Below are positions 1 through 9,755 of a stretch of DNA of 64,000 nt, piece by piece (positions within the stretch are counted from its first letter, which is position 1; each line of letters begins with the position of its first letter). Below the pieces are notes generated by a model. It worked only from the letters and a program-made list of their open reading frames with translations, searched no databases and was not told the origin of the DNA. The position numbers and the translations under genes are program-made. Where the stretch lies: the NCBI GenBank assembly GCA_023475225.1, contig JAMCVK010000028.1, positions 106,304 through 170,303 on the forward strand, read 5' to 3'. The DNA comes from Chloroflexota bacterium (lineage in GTDB: Bacteria; Chloroflexota; UBA6077; FW602-bin22; JAMCVK01).

Positions 1-49
1 TCCTTCAATTGTGTAGACTTTTTATCCTTACATGATTTCATGTTTCCTC

Positions 50-823
50 TCAAATTTTGCACCTTTCAATAATTCCAAACTGTTCTCGTCGGTCATTATG
101 AGTTAAGGCAGCATTATACAGCTCCTCTAATTCTTTATAAAGCTTAAACAAAAATCTATCTCTAAAACTTCTAAAAGGCGTTTGATTGACATATTGATCA
201 AATAAATCTTTCTCTTTTGTGCTTGGGCTGATAACAAAAAACTGGGTTGGGAATCTTCTCGGTATTTTTAATAGTCTATCTAAACCAGATTTAACCCTTG
301 TTGTTTCTTCCACTTCAAAAGCATACACAGGAAACAATCCGTAATCATCCTCATGAAACCATAAAGCATCTATCTCTCTAATCTTTGCCAAGTTAGGACC
401 CCTAAAAATATCGGTACAGTCAGCCACAGTCACATAATCCCTTAATGGCTTATCTTGGAATTTTCTTATAGTTTGGTCATGCGGTGGTGTATAGGTTTCA
501 TATCCATAAATTCTTCCAAGCGTTAGTAACATTCCTTGAGCAATTCCGTGATCAATTTCTGGTTTTTGAGTAAAACTCTGCGATTCTGGTTTCATTAAAA
601 CTTCTTCCAAAAGTTTGTAAATACCACTTCTTTCGGGTGGGACTGGTTCAAAAATCTTATATTGCCTTACAACTCGCCTAATAGTATCCTGCCAAGTTGG
701 ATTAGTCTTAGTTTTGGGATGACCCTCTACGATTTTATTAATCTCAGACAAATGACCTTGCCCACCTAATTCCAATAAGGCATCTCTTACAATATCTTTC
801 CAAGTTAATTTTTGCTTGTCCAT
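50..823 (-). CDS. Winged-helix / PD-(D/E)XK-type restriction endonuclease
   Basis: Predicted type II-like restriction endonuclease of 257 residues. The first ~75 residues resemble a HARE/winged-helix DNA-binding domain (LTWKDIVRDALLELGG, then a helical stretch). A later segment with D152 and E170-V-E172 (REIDALWF ... AFEVEE) fits a PD-(D/E)XK nuclease core. The start is set at the ATG at 823, which has AGAGG about 8 bases upstream; the longer reading frame merely overlaps the neighbouring methyltransferase in another frame. It lies 10 bases downstream of a methyltransferase gene, as expected for a restriction-modification pair. The DNA is clearly more AT-rich than the rest of the window, which suggests acquisition. 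The specificity is unknown. The nuclease call rests on motif shape and context, so it is moderately sure. Confidence 0.6.
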   Translation of the reverse strand: MDKQKLTWKDIVRDALLELGGQGHLSEINKIVEGHPKTKTNPTWQDTIRRVVRQYKIFEPVPPERSGIYKLLEEVLMKPESQSFTQKPEIDHGIAQGMLLTLGRIYGYETYTPPHDQTIRKFQDKPLRDYVTVADCTDIFRGPNLAKIREIDALWFHEDDYGLFPVYAFEVEETTRVKSGLDRLLKIPRRFPTQFFVISPSTKEKDLFDQYVNQTPFRSFRDRFLFKLYKELEELYNAALTHNDRREQFGIIERCKI

Positions 824-833
824 TTTATATCCT

Positions 834-1415
834 CTAAGTAGAATTGAATGATAAATCTCTGGCATCGCCAACTGATAATTCAGGTTCATAGATTTGAAAA
901 TATTTTTTTCCTTCAATAAGCGGTAACTGTTGTGGTTCAACGTTGAAATTTACATTCTCCTTTGCCAGTTCAATGGCTCTATCGTTAATATCAAGGGCAA
1001 TGCACCTTCTTCCTAAAAGTTTACATTCTACAGCGGTTGTTCCTGCACCACAGAAATAATCCAAGACTAATTCACCTGTGTTTGAATATCTGAGAATCAC
1101 ATTTCGCGGGATATAAGGCGACCAGTTTCCCCTATACTCTCCGCTATGAGTGGCCCAGTTACCCCTTTGCTTAAAACTCCAAACTGTAGTTTGTTCTTCC
1201 CTAAAATCTTTTGGGGAAAGCTTTTTTACTTCTTTTAAAACTTTTAAAGCACTAATATTGAGCCCATGTGTTTTGGTAATAAGTCGCTCAATATATCTAA
1301 ATGTAACTCCATATTTCTGGCCAATTTCCAAATCAGAAGTTCCTCTTGCCTTTTCCTGCAAGATTGCCTCTTGAAGCCCTTTTTCGGTTTTGAAACTTAC
1401 TTTTTGATTTCCCAT
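834..1415 (-). pseudogene. DNA methyltransferase lacking the catalytic half
   Basis: N4/N6-type DNA methyltransferase of 193 residues. It has a helix-turn-helix-like N-terminus (residues 20-48), the conserved WSPYIPRNVILRY segment, the SAM-binding motif DYFCGAGTTAVE (119-130), LDIN (141-144) and GDARDL (183-188). In this family the last motif is normally followed by the catalytic (D/S/H)PPY box and about 140 more residues; here the frame stops four residues after GDARDLSF and the nuclease gene starts 10 bases later. The catalytic half is therefore missing from this locus. Either a deletion fused the remnant to the nuclease gene or the other half lies beyond the left edge. The ATG at 1415 has AGGTAAAAGGG upstream. 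Confidence 0.6.
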
Positions 1416-1513
1416 AATCCCTTTTACCTCATTAAATTAAGCCGGCTGTTTCGCTTAACAGGTTCCTAAACGATATTTGAAGCACTGACGCTCTTGATGA
1501 GACAGAGGAAGGA

Positions 1514-2008
1514 TCAAGGAAGGAAACGCTGTATCGATTCAAACTCTTTGGGCAATAACGAGAGTAGAAGCGGTGTTAACTTCGAGAGATAGGGCATTAA
1601 GGCTGATTTCCTGAGGGCCAGCTCCAGACCAGGTAGAGGGAACCTGGTGGCGATAATCAGGAAGGTTTGTAATATCATGGCCGCCACAGCAGTGCCAAAG
1701 ACAGCCCCCAAAATCCGATCGAGGCAACCGAAAAAGATTAGACCAACGACGTAATGGAGAAGCTGGCCGAGTAGAGTGGCAACCAACAGGACAGATAAGA
1801 AGATAGCTGCAAAGGCAATTACCCTAGCTAGCGAGGGGTCAGCCACGAAGAAAAACAACGGCGCCAGTTCAGCGTAACGCTGTCCGGCTAGCATCAGTCC
1901 AACCCAGAAACCGAGCAGGCCTATAGCCGAGCGAACAAGCCCCCTGGACAGTCCATCAATGGCTCCACCAACCAGGGCCATGATGATCAGTAGATCAAGC
2001 CAGTTCAT
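1514..2008 (-). CDS. CvpA family membrane protein
   Basis: Integral membrane protein of the CvpA family, about 164 residues. It opens with MNWLDLLIIMALVGGAIDG and has four hydrophobic helices, including a GxxxGL...G pattern typical of CvpA N-termini (family knowledge: linked to colicin V production and envelope stress). A GTG at 2023 is an alternative start, but the ATG at 2008 is preferred because GAGGG lies just upstream and the family usually starts at this MxxLD segment. It is overlapped or coupled to the preceding glycoside-hydrolase-like gene, whose stop lies at 2023-2025. Role in this organism unknown. Confidence 0.75.
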   Translation of the reverse strand: MNWLDLLIIMALVGGAIDGLSRGLVRSAIGLLGFWVGLMLAGQRYAELAPLFFFVADPSLARVIAFAAIFLSVLLVATLLGQLLHYVVGLIFFGCLDRILGAVFGTAVAAMILQTFLIIATRFPLPGLELALRKSALMPYLSKLTPLLLSLLPKEFESIQRFLP

Positions 2009-2022
2009 AGTGCCCTCGCCCA

Positions 2023-3804
2023 CTAATCCGACCCTTTGACCAGCCCTCCCTTATTATAGCGCACAAATGGTTCCCACAACATCCAACCCACCGCTCCAGC
2101 ATCGATGGCCGCCTTCTTCTGAAGCTCGATATCCTTGGCCGTGTAGGGCCTTCGGCTGCCATTATAATACTGAATCCAGGGTCTCACCTTGACCGGTAGA
2201 CCGTTCAGTCTCTTAATGGCCTCCTGTACGCTGTAGTAAACGACCTCATAGGGGTAATTCTCGGCTGGAGTATAGCTCGGAGTCATCGGCAGCCCATACC
2301 AGAAAAGGGATGGATAATCCATCGGACAGAGAAAATCGGCATACTTGCCCATCTCCTCGATGTTTTGTCCAAGAGGGAGATTCACATTGTCCGGTTGCCA
2401 GCTGGCATAGCCAAAGACGTCCACTGCCACATAGACCCCAAGTGGCTTCAAGGCAGCGTAAGCCTCAGCCAGGAAGGAACTGATCGCCTTAACCCGGTTT
2501 TCCGCTGTGTTCGGTTGAGAGAAGACAGCGTAACGCAGGTTCCTATCGGCCGGGAAACGGATATAATCGAACTGGATCTCGTCGAATCCCTTTTGGGCTG
2601 CCTCCTTAGCAATGGCGATATTGTAATCCCAAACCTCGCGCCGAAAAGGATCAACCCAGCCCAGTCCTTGCGAGGCATCCTTCCACGGTCCACCTGTCCG
2701 CTCATCTATTATGGCCACATTTGTACCTGCCTTCGCCCCATTACTGGCTAACAGGTCGTCCTTGAAGGTGATGATCCGAGCGATAGTATAAATGCCCTGT
2801 TTCTTCAGCTCTGCGATCAACCCCTCAGGATGCGGTATGGTGATGCGCTCTTGGGCCCCGATGGCCTTGGCTAAAGGGACATTGCTCCTCCAGGCGATCG
2901 ATCCATCATCGTCTTTTACATCTATCACGATAGCGTTTAGCTCTGTTTCCTCAATCAGACGCGTGACCAGATCCCTCATTGGCTGGTAACCGATACCAGC
3001 CATGGTGATGTAGGCCGCCTTAACTACAAACGGTTTTAGAGCGACGTCTATATTACTTCGTCGGGCAATTGTAATCCTAGACTTCTCATATCCGGGAGCG
3101 CTGACCAGCAAGTCGGGTTCAGGAGGTATATCAGTCAATTTATAGGTTCCATCAACACCGCTTACGGCTACCCTATTTCCAACAGAAGCCTTCGCCCCGG
3201 CGATTTGTTTATCACTCGTTGCCTCAGTTATCTTGCCGCTGAGAACATTGGGACGGAGAGCGACCTCCACCCCGGTCTGTCCCATATAGCTAATTTCGTC
3301 CTTGGCATAGCCATCGGCCACCATCGTCACGACCCCACCCTGCTTAACCCTAACGAGGCGAAAGAGGCCACTAGCATCAGTAGTCGTATGGGAGCCACCC
3401 TCCGAAACAGCGGCGTTGGCTATAGGAGCATCGGTGTAGGCATCCTTGACTGTACCACTCAAGATAAGGGGCTCAAGATCGATGTCAAGCGGACTATTAT
3501 GGATGACGACGGCCTCTCGCTTAGCGTATCGATCGGCCTTGATCACCAGTTTCGAGCCTCTCCGCAGCCCGGAGATGGTGTAGCGGCCGTCTTCTCCAGT
3601 ATGAACAGAGAGAGACGAGGGCGCTTCCTTGTTCAGAATAGTAATGGAGGCGCCAGCGATCGGTTGGCCGTTAAGGCGATCGCGCACCACCCCACTCACC
3701 GTCAAACTAGCGAAGAGGATGGCATAGATGAGTAGAACCCCGCTAATAGCAAAGAGGATCAGTAGCCAGCGTCCCAGGCGGAAATGGCCGTAGTAACTTT
3801 TCAT
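2023..3804 (-). CDS. Membrane-anchored DUF4015 glycoside hydrolase-like protein with carboxypeptidase-regulatory repeats
   Basis: Protein of 593 residues. A single N-terminal membrane segment (about 10-35) is followed by three tandem carboxypeptidase-regulatory-like beta domains up to ~260, recognisable from the repeats SGVVRDRLNGQPIAGA, SGTVKDAYTDAPIANA and SGKITEATSDKQIAGA. The C-terminal ~330 residues match the putative glycoside hydrolase family DUF4015 (TIM-barrel), with INAIVIDVKDDDG-like and FDEIQFDYIRFPAD segments carrying likely acidic catalytic residues. It is probably anchored outside the membrane and acts on an unknown cell-surface or environmental glycan. It is followed directly by the cvpA-like gene. 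Substrate unknown. Confidence 0.75.
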   Translation of the reverse strand: MKSYYGHFRLGRWLLILFAISGVLLIYAILFASLTVSGVVRDRLNGQPIAGASITILNKEAPSSLSVHTGEDGRYTISGLRRGSKLVIKADRYAKREAVVIHNSPLDIDLEPLILSGTVKDAYTDAPIANAAVSEGGSHTTTDASGLFRLVRVKQGGVVTMVADGYAKDEISYMGQTGVEVALRPNVLSGKITEATSDKQIAGAKASVGNRVAVSGVDGTYKLTDIPPEPDLLVSAPGYEKSRITIARRSNIDVALKPFVVKAAYITMAGIGYQPMRDLVTRLIEETELNAIVIDVKDDDGSIAWRSNVPLAKAIGAQERITIPHPEGLIAELKKQGIYTIARIITFKDDLLASNGAKAGTNVAIIDERTGGPWKDASQGLGWVDPFRREVWDYNIAIAKEAAQKGFDEIQFDYIRFPADRNLRYAVFSQPNTAENRVKAISSFLAEAYAALKPLGVYVAVDVFGYASWQPDNVNLPLGQNIEEMGKYADFLCPMDYPSLFWYGLPMTPSYTPAENYPYEVVYYSVQEAIKRLNGLPVKVRPWIQYYNGSRRPYTAKDIELQKKAAIDAGAVGWMLWEPFVRYNKGGLVKGSD

Positions 3805-4022
3805 CCCCGCTGTTCTCTACCTCAACGGATACAGTTCCCCCCGCGCACTTGGCCGCTATACCCAGAGCCTCAAGCAACCGGCCTATGCGCTTCAGGCCGC
3901 TTTTAATCTAGGGCATTATAGCACAAAGATATCCAGCTGGGACCTCTCCAATATCAGGACTTTATACCCGAAATTCCTCTACGGGGGGCAAATAGACGTA
4001 AAATGGATGATATTTGCTGAGA

Positions 4023-5162
4023 TTAGCGCTTGCGCCCTGGTTGGTAGATACAATAGGGCTCTTCGGCCAGGTAATCACCGCTAGCCTCGTAGGCTCGTGC
4101 CCGACAGCCACCACAGATCACCTTATACTCGCAGTCTCCACACTTCCCTTTTAAGTTGCTAAAGTTACGCAGCTGGCGAAAGAGCGGCGAATTCACCCAG
4201 ATATCAGCCAGGCTCTTTTCTTTAACGTTACCCGCGGCTACATCCAGGTAACCACAACCCTGCACCTGGCCGATATGCGAGACGAAGAAGAAGCCAATCC
4301 CAGCCAGACATCCCCTGGTCATAGCGCTCATCCCCCCCGCTTCATGGGCACGCGCCACAGCGTGAGGGTGAACCCCAGCGTGGGGGTCCTGAACAACGGC
4401 TTTTTCCTCCTTGGCCCGCTGGCGCATTACACGCCAATAATGAGGGACATCCGTGGGCTTAAAGAAGATGCGCTCTCCAATCTCCCTTTGGCGATCATAG
4501 ATCCAGTGCAGGGTACGCTCATACTCCTCCGGAGGCAGTTCCTCAGCCTCCATCTCCTTCCCCCGTCCAGTAGGCACCAGCATGAATGGATGGAAGGCGA
4601 CAGCCCCCAATTCGATGGCCAGGGAGAGGAGCTCGTCTAGATAAGGAGCATTCAGACGAGTTACCGTCGTGTTTATCTGCACCTCGATCCCGGCCTGCCG
4701 GGCATTTTTGATACCCTTGATGGCTTCGGCGAAGGCACCAGGTACACCCCGAAAACGGTCGTGCTGCTCAGCAGTAGGAAAATCAATGCTAACGCTTATC
4801 CGTCTGATGCCAATCTGACGCATCTTCTCCGCTGCCTCTGCAGTGACCAGGGTGCCGTTCGGGGATGCAGCCACTCGAAGCCCCTTGTCTATAGCGTACT
4901 TGGCGATGTCAAAGATGTCCTCGCGGAGAAGAGGTTCACCACCGGTAAGGACGATGATGGGTCGGCCGATCTGTAAGATTTCATCAACCAAGCGAAAACA
5001 TTCCGTTGTAGATAACTCCCCCTCATAAGGGGCATTCGCCGCTGCGGCCCGACAATGGGCACAAGCCAGATTACAACGGCGGGTGAGCTCCCAGGCCATG
5101 ATGTGGGGAACGGGCACTCCGCTGGGATCGAGGGGTGAACGCCTACCTTTCTCCACCCTCAT
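4023..5162 (-). CDS. ahbD: AhbD, radical SAM heme synthase (Fe-coproporphyrin III decarboxylase)
   Basis: Last enzyme of the siroheme-dependent heme pathway: oxidative decarboxylation of the two propionates of Fe-coproporphyrin III to vinyl groups, giving heme b. The 379-residue protein has the radical SAM cluster motif C30-x3-C34-x2-C37 (CNLACAHC), GGEP near residue 76, and a C-terminal auxiliary cluster region (CGDCEYKVICGGCRARAY, then a final EPYC). The start overlaps the ahbC stop by four bases (ATGA arrangement), so the two are translationally coupled. Placement directly behind ahbC in an operon with ahbA/ahbB, hemA, hemB, hemC and hemL supports AhbD rather than a peptide-modifying radical SAM protein. 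Confidence 0.9.
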   Translation of the reverse strand: MRVEKGRRSPLDPSGVPVPHIMAWELTRRCNLACAHCRAAAANAPYEGELSTTECFRLVDEILQIGRPIIVLTGGEPLLREDIFDIAKYAIDKGLRVAASPNGTLVTAEAAEKMRQIGIRRISVSIDFPTAEQHDRFRGVPGAFAEAIKGIKNARQAGIEVQINTTVTRLNAPYLDELLSLAIELGAVAFHPFMLVPTGRGKEMEAEELPPEEYERTLHWIYDRQREIGERIFFKPTDVPHYWRVMRQRAKEEKAVVQDPHAGVHPHAVARAHEAGGMSAMTRGCLAGIGFFFVSHIGQVQGCGYLDVAAGNVKEKSLADIWVNSPLFRQLRNFSNLKGKCGDCEYKVICGGCRARAYEASGDYLAEEPYCIYQPGRKR

Positions 5163-6376
5163 GTCAAAACCTCACTACCACTCTTCTCATCGTCACCCAA
5201 GCCAATCTCCGTATCTGTCAGATAGCAAGCCGGGTCTTCCGCCCACACATCACCATAAGCGGCCTCTGCCCGCACACGGAAGTTGCCATTGCAGAGCTCC
5301 AGATAACAACAGCGAGCACAGCGACCCTTCAACAACGGTTCCCTATTTTTCAGGCCACGCATCAAGGGGTCAGAGGTATCCAACCAGATCTCTCCAAATT
5401 TCCGCTTGCGTACATTACCGAAGGAGTAATGCCACCAGAACTGGTCGGCGTGCACATTTCCAAGGTTATCTACGGCGGCGATGCCGATCCCAGACATGTT
5501 CCCCCCATTCCAGCGCAATAATTGTAAAACCTCCTCCGCCCGCTCCGGCTGCTCTCTCCTCACTTTCAGGTAGATGAAGACACCATCGGCATGATTATCG
5601 ACGGTCAAGATATCCTTAGGCAGACCACGGCGATGGAAATCTTGCGTTCGGGCGATGATCAGTTCAAGAGCGGCTCTAGTTTCAGCATGGCTGATGTCAT
5701 CTTTGACCATGCTGCTACCACGTCCAGCATAGACGAGATGGTAAAAGCAAGCGCGGTCTATATTTTCCTCCTCAATAAGATCAAAGACAGCAGACAGATC
5801 CCGGTAATTGTGGCGATTAATAGTGAAGCGAAGGCCAACCTTTTGCCCAACAGCTACACAGTTACGGATCCCTTGCAAGGCCATCTCAAAGGCCCCTCTC
5901 TTGCCCCGAAAGCGGTCGTTATTTTCAGCAATGCCGTCGATGCTCACCCCTACATAACCGAAGCCGGCATCCTTAATCTGTCTGGCTACCTCTTTAGTAA
6001 TAAGCGTACCGTTGGTAGAGATCACCGCCCGTATACCCAGTGCACTGGCCAGCGCTCCTAGCTCGAAAAGGTCTTGCCGCAAAAGCGGCTCGCCACCAGA
6101 GAAGAGCAGCACTGGCACTCCGAACTCGGACAGACCCCTGATGAAGGCCTCAGCCTCTGCTGTACTGAGCTCACCTGGATAATCACGCTCATGAGAGTCG
6201 GCATAGCAGTGAATACAATGTAGATTACAGCGTCGCGTCGCATTCCAAACGACTACGGGACGCTTGTCAGCCGAGAATTGGAGAAGATGAGAGGGCATCC
6301 CCGCCGAACGCCTCCCATAACGCAGCACATCACCGGTCGTCGCCGTGCCGCATATTAGCTTTGTAATACCAATCAT
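5159..6376 (-). CDS. ahbC: AhbC, 12,18-didecarboxysiroheme deacetylase (radical SAM)
   Basis: Removes the two acetate side chains of 12,18-didecarboxysiroheme to give Fe-coproporphyrin III. The 405-residue protein starts MIGITKLICGTAT, typical of AhbC/NirJ, and has C50-x3-C54-x2-C57 (CNLHCIHC), a GGEPLLR segment, and a C-terminal cysteine cluster (CARCCYLELCNGN ... DPACYL). The ATG at 6376 is chosen over the GTG at 6388 because GGAGGG sits at good spacing and the N-terminus then matches the family. NirJ of heme d1 synthesis is the close alternative; AhbD next door and the absence of nirS/nirF argue for AhbC. Confidence 0.9.
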   Translation of the reverse strand: MIGITKLICGTATTGDVLRYGRRSAGMPSHLLQFSADKRPVVVWNATRRCNLHCIHCYADSHERDYPGELSTAEAEAFIRGLSEFGVPVLLFSGGEPLLRQDLFELGALASALGIRAVISTNGTLITKEVARQIKDAGFGYVGVSIDGIAENNDRFRGKRGAFEMALQGIRNCVAVGQKVGLRFTINRHNYRDLSAVFDLIEEENIDRACFYHLVYAGRGSSMVKDDISHAETRAALELIIARTQDFHRRGLPKDILTVDNHADGVFIYLKVRREQPERAEEVLQLLRWNGGNMSGIGIAAVDNLGNVHADQFWWHYSFGNVRKRKFGEIWLDTSDPLMRGLKNREPLLKGRCARCCYLELCNGNFRVRAEAAYGDVWAEDPACYLTDTEIGLGDDEKSGSEVLT

Positions 6377-6452
6377 CCGGCCCTCCACAGAGCAATAATA
6401 ATCTCTCGATTCCGGTTGTAAACGCTCGACCGACAGTACATATTACAGGCCC

Positions 6453-7742
6453 CTAGGTGTTTAGGGTTTGGCATGTCTCCTTTGCAGCTCGGATAGTGGC
6501 TTCAATGTCAGCTTCGCTATGGGCCAGAGAGATAAAAACTGCCTCGAACTGAGAAGGAGCCAGATTTATGCCATGTTCCAGCATGCCCCGGAAAAATGAG
6601 GCGTAACGCCTCGTATCTGCCGTCTTGGCTGTTTCGTAATCAACAACGCATTGGCTTGTAAAGAATAGAGTAAGCATAGAGCCGACTCGCGTTAAGAAGG
6701 CACTTATGCCCGCTTCCCTGACCGCCTCCTCTAGCCCTTCGGCCAGTCTGGACGCCCTCTCTTCCAGTTGAGGGTAAACGCCTGGTTCCTTAAGAATTCG
6801 TAGGGTCTCAATACCAGCCGTCATAGCCAGGGGATTCCCAGAAAGGGTACCAGCCTGGTAGACCGGTCCACTTGGGGCCACCAATTCCATCATCTCCCGC
6901 CGCCCGCCATAGGCACCGACGGGTAGCCCACCTCCAATGATCTTGCCCAAACAGGTCAGGTCCGCATATATACCATAGAGAGATTGTGCCCCACCATAAG
7001 CGACACGAAAACCGCTGATGACCTCATCAAAAATCAATAGAGACCGATAGGCAGTGGTTACTTCTCTAAGTCCCTTAAGGAAACCAGGCTGTGGGGGGAC
7101 AACACCCATATTACCGGCTATGGGCTCAACAATCACGGCAGCTATATCAGGTCCATGCTTCTCGAAAATGCGTTGTACGCTGTCGAAATCGTTATAGGGT
7201 GCAGAGATGGTGTTTTGGGCAACAGCGACAGGCACTCCCGGGCTATCCGGCACGCCAAGGGTGAGAGCACCTGAGCCAGCTCTAACCAGCAACCCATCAG
7301 CGTGACCATGATAGCAGCCAGCAAATTTGATTATCTTATCTCGGCCGCTAAAAGCGCGGGCCAGGCGAAGGGCGCTCATAGTAGCTTCTGTGCCGGAGTT
7401 CACAAAGCGCACCATCTCAATCGAGGGAAAAGCCTCCGTCATCAGCTTTGCCAGAGCGAGCTCCCCTTCAACAGGGGCACCAAAGCTGGTCCCTGACTCA
7501 ACCGCAGCCTTAAGGGCCGTTACGACGCGGGGGTGGGCATGCCCCAGGATAAGCGGTCCCCATGAACAGACATAATCGATGAATTCATTGCCGTCCACAT
7601 CCCAAATGTGTGCACCGGAACCGCACCTAAGGAAGAGCGGTTCTCCTCCCACGGCCCGAAAGGCCCGTACAGGACTATCTACACCACCCGGCAGGTATCT
7701 TTGGGCCTCACTAAAAAGATGCCTTGATCCATCAATCTTCAT
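6453..7742 (-). CDS. hemL: Glutamate-1-semialdehyde 2,1-aminomutase
   Basis: Converts glutamate-1-semialdehyde to 5-aminolevulinate, the second step of the C5 pathway after HemA. It is a PLP enzyme of fold type I, 429 residues, the normal length. Features are [10 protein letters not shown] near the N-terminus, FVNSGTEA for the cofactor phosphate, FDEVISGFR with the PLP-ring aspartate, and the Schiff-base lysine K267 in [14 protein letters not shown]. It lies between ahbB (6-base gap) and ahbC in the heme operon. Confidence 0.95.
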   Translation of the reverse strand: MKIDGSRHLFSEAQRYLPGGVDSPVRAFRAVGGEPLFLRCGSGAHIWDVDGNEFIDYVCSWGPLILGHAHPRVVTALKAAVESGTSFGAPVEGELALAKLMTEAFPSIEMVRFVNSGTEATMSALRLARAFSGRDKIIKFAGCYHGHADGLLVRAGSGALTLGVPDSPGVPVAVAQNTISAPYNDFDSVQRIFEKHGPDIAAVIVEPIAGNMGVVPPQPGFLKGLREVTTAYRSLLIFDEVISGFRVAYGGAQSLYGIYADLTCLGKIIGGGLPVGAYGGRREMMELVAPSGPVYQAGTLSGNPLAMTAGIETLRILKEPGVYPQLEERASRLAEGLEEAVREAGISAFLTRVGSMLTLFFTSQCVVDYETAKTADTRRYASFFRGMLEHGINLAPSQFEAVFISLAHSEADIEATIRAAKETCQTLNT

Positions 7743-7748
7743 CTGAGA

Positions 7749-8222
7749 TCAGCCCCCTTCGTAATAACGCACCCTGATCTTCTTATATTCCTTTGTGCTG
7801 AACAGGATGACATAGTCATTTAGCCCTATCCGTTCGGCGATGGACCGTGCCATATCCTGACACTTCTCCGCTGTGTGAGCATGGAGCATAGCTAGGAGAT
7901 TGTAAGGCCAGTCAGGATAGGTTGGTCTTTCATAACAATGAGTAACCTCTGGGAAAGAGGCCATCATCCGACCGACCTCGTCTATCCTGCCAGCAGGCAC
8001 GCACCAGCAGGTCATAGCGTTGCCGTGAAAGCCAGCCAGACGATGACGCAGCACCGCCCCATAGCGGCGCATAATTCCCCTTTGTTGCAAGTCCTGGGCT
8101 ATTCGAATAACCTCTTCCTCACTTAACCCTACTCTGGCCGCCATCGCCGCAAAGGGGTGGGGAATAACCTCCAAGTCATTTTGCAACTCGCTAATCAGTC
8201 GCCGCTCCAGCTGCGAAAGCAC
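7749..8222 (-). CDS. ahbB: AhbB, siroheme decarboxylase subunit
   Basis: Partner of AhbA in decarboxylating siroheme to 12,18-didecarboxysiroheme. The 157-residue protein has an Lrp/AsnC-like winged helix (residues ~1-60) and an AsnC-like ligand domain with the family segments RRYGAVLRHRLAGF, HCYERP and DWPYNLLAMLHA. It starts with GTG that overlaps the ahbA stop by one base (TAGTG), a strong sign of coupled translation and equal subunit production. NirD/L/G/H proteins are homologous, but the context is heme b synthesis. Confidence 0.92.
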   Translation of the reverse strand: MLSQLERRLISELQNDLEVIPHPFAAMAARVGLSEEEVIRIAQDLQQRGIMRRYGAVLRHRLAGFHGNAMTCWCVPAGRIDEVGRMMASFPEVTHCYERPTYPDWPYNLLAMLHAHTAEKCQDMARSIAERIGLNDYVILFSTKEYKKIRVRYYEGG

Positions 8223-8701
8223 TAGCTACCTCCCAGATCGAAATTAACACCGATCTTAAACGCCTTTGTGGCTGGAAGATACATCATCCGCTCGACACCC
8301 ACCTGTTGGGCCAGCCCACTTGCCACCTGTTGAGGATTGCTCTCTGGCGGTACAGTAAGGGTGAACCAGAGATTGTAGGCATGCTCCCGGCGATAGTTGT
8401 GGCTCACACCTGGGTGTGCACTGATCAGAGCCGCAACCTCTGCTAAGCGCTCCTCTGGCACCTGCATCGCCACCAGAGCGCTCCGATAGCCTAGCTGTCG
8501 TGAGTCAAAGATAGCGCTGATCTGCCGGATTAGGCCACTCTCCTTTAAGCGGCGCACTCTTTCCAGCACCTCCGCTTCAGATAGATGGAGCCTCTCGGCG
8601 ATCGCCTTAAAAGGACGCTCACATAGGGGAAATTCGGACTGTAACACATTGAGCAACCTTTTATCTGTAAGGTCAAGATCCCTTATCTTCGCCTCAACCA
8701 C
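8222..8701 (-). CDS. ahbA: AhbA, siroheme decarboxylase subunit
   Basis: First subunit of siroheme decarboxylase, 159 residues. An Lrp-like helix-turn-helix occupies residues ~8-60 ([11 protein letters not shown] ... [12 protein letters not shown]). The substrate domain contains [18 protein letters not shown] and [20 protein letters not shown], both hallmark segments of AhbA/NirD-type proteins. Its 5' end overlaps the 3' end of hemB by 19 bases, and its stop overlaps the GTG of ahbB. Confidence 0.92.
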   Translation of the reverse strand: MVEAKIRDLDLTDKRLLNVLQSEFPLCERPFKAIAERLHLSEAEVLERVRRLKESGLIRQISAIFDSRQLGYRSALVAMQVPEERLAEVAALISAHPGVSHNYRREHAYNLWFTLTVPPESNPQQVASGLAQQVGVERMMYLPATKAFKIGVNFDLGGS

Positions 8702-9699
8702 TGCGCTACCTCCAGGGCGTGATAACTGATAATCAGATTGGCTCCCGCTCGCTTGATACTGGTGAGAATCTCTAAGGTTACTTTCTGCTCATCGAGCCAA
8801 CCGTTACGAGCGGCGGCCTTAACCATAGCGTACTCACCACTCACGTTGTAGGCCGCCAGCGGATAAGGGAAGGCCTGTTTAACTTTGGATATCACATCTA
8901 GATAAGCCAGGGCGGGCTTAACCATGACGATATCGGCCCCCTCTATGATGTCCAATTCAACCTCCCGTAGAGCCTCACGCACATTGGCTGGGTCCATCTG
9001 ATAGCCACGCCGATCACCGAATTGAGGCGCTGATTCGGCTGCCTCACGGAAGGGCCCATAAAAAGAAGAGGCATATTTTGCTGCGTAGGCCATTATGGCT
9101 ATATTCTTAAAACCGTTCTCATCTAAAGCTGCCCGAATAGCAGCTACACGACCATCCATCATGTCCGACGGCGCTACTATGTCTGTCCCCGCCTCAGCAT
9201 GGCTAACAGCCGTCCTGGCCAAGACTTCTAAGGTCTCATCATTGTCCACCTGCCCATCAATGATTACTCCACAGTGGCCGTGGCTGGTATATTCACATAG
9301 ACAAACATCAGTTATCACCATTAGCTCAGGTAGGTTGCGCTTCAGGGCGCGCACCGCCTCCTGGACTATACCGTGTGGATCATAGGCCTCTGAACCCAGC
9401 GGATCCTTGCTCGCCGGCAACCCAAAGAGAAGCACAGCAGGAATGTCCAAGGTGGCTACTTGTTCCGCCTCTCGGGACAGCTGGTCTACCGAGAGATGAA
9501 AGACGCCAGGCATCGAGGAGATCTCCTCCTTCACCCCCGTGCCATGGACAACAAAGAAGGGATAGATGAAATCATCCACGGAGAGCTCGGTCTCCCGGAC
9601 CATGCGCCGCAGAGTCTCGCTGTGGCGCAGGCGCCGCAGGCGTTGAACAGGAAAACCAAATGCTTGTCTCTCTTTCAAAAGATTCTTTGAAATGATCAT
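8683..9699 (-). CDS. hemB: Porphobilinogen synthase (delta-aminolevulinate dehydratase)
   Basis: Condenses two 5-aminolevulinates to porphobilinogen. About 338 residues, normal length. The metal site [15 protein letters not shown] holds three cysteines (133, 135, 143), indicating a zinc-dependent enzyme. The two active-site lysines are in [16 protein letters not shown] (K208) and [10 protein letters not shown] (K261). The ATG at 9699 is preferred over a TTG one codon earlier because GGAGG lies six bases upstream. A probable terminator precedes the gene, so it may also be read from its own promoter or by readthrough. Confidence 0.96.
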   Translation of the reverse strand: MIISKNLLKERQAFGFPVQRLRRLRHSETLRRMVRETELSVDDFIYPFFVVHGTGVKEEISSMPGVFHLSVDQLSREAEQVATLDIPAVLLFGLPASKDPLGSEAYDPHGIVQEAVRALKRNLPELMVITDVCLCEYTSHGHCGVIIDGQVDNDETLEVLARTAVSHAEAGTDIVAPSDMMDGRVAAIRAALDENGFKNIAIMAYAAKYASSFYGPFREAAESAPQFGDRRGYQMDPANVREALREVELDIIEGADIVMVKPALAYLDVISKVKQAFPYPLAAYNVSGEYAMVKAAARNGWLDEQKVTLEILTSIKRAGANLIISYHALEVAQWLRRR

Positions 9700-9720
9700 C
9701 AAACACCTCCCTCCTTGCTA

Positions 9721-9755
9721 CGAAAAGGCACCCCAGGCCTTTGCTAAGGGTGCCT
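9721..9755 (-). terminator. Probable intrinsic terminator/attenuator at the end of cobA-hemD
   Basis: On the minus strand an 8-bp perfect stem (AGGCACCC, 9755-9748; GGGTGCCT, 9733-9726) with a 14-base loop is followed by TTTTCG. The hairpin overlaps the cobA-hemD stop codon and lies 27 bases before the hemB start. It would split the heme operon into an upstream and a downstream part unless read through. The loop is long, so strength is uncertain. Confidence 0.5.

Noticed and set aside
824..940. Upstream extension of the restriction endonuclease reading frame
   Set aside because: It overlaps the methyltransferase in another frame; ATG 823 has a good ribosome site and the extension shows no domain.
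2365..3735. Open frames on the plus strand opposite the glycoside-hydrolase-like gene
   Set aside because: They are shadows of the GC-rich coding strand without ribosome sites or protein features.
7749..8701. NirD/L/G/H-type heme d1 genes instead of AhbA/AhbB
   Set aside because: No cytochrome cd1 (nirS), nirF or nirE-type gene is present, and hemA, hemB, hemL and AhbD are linked.
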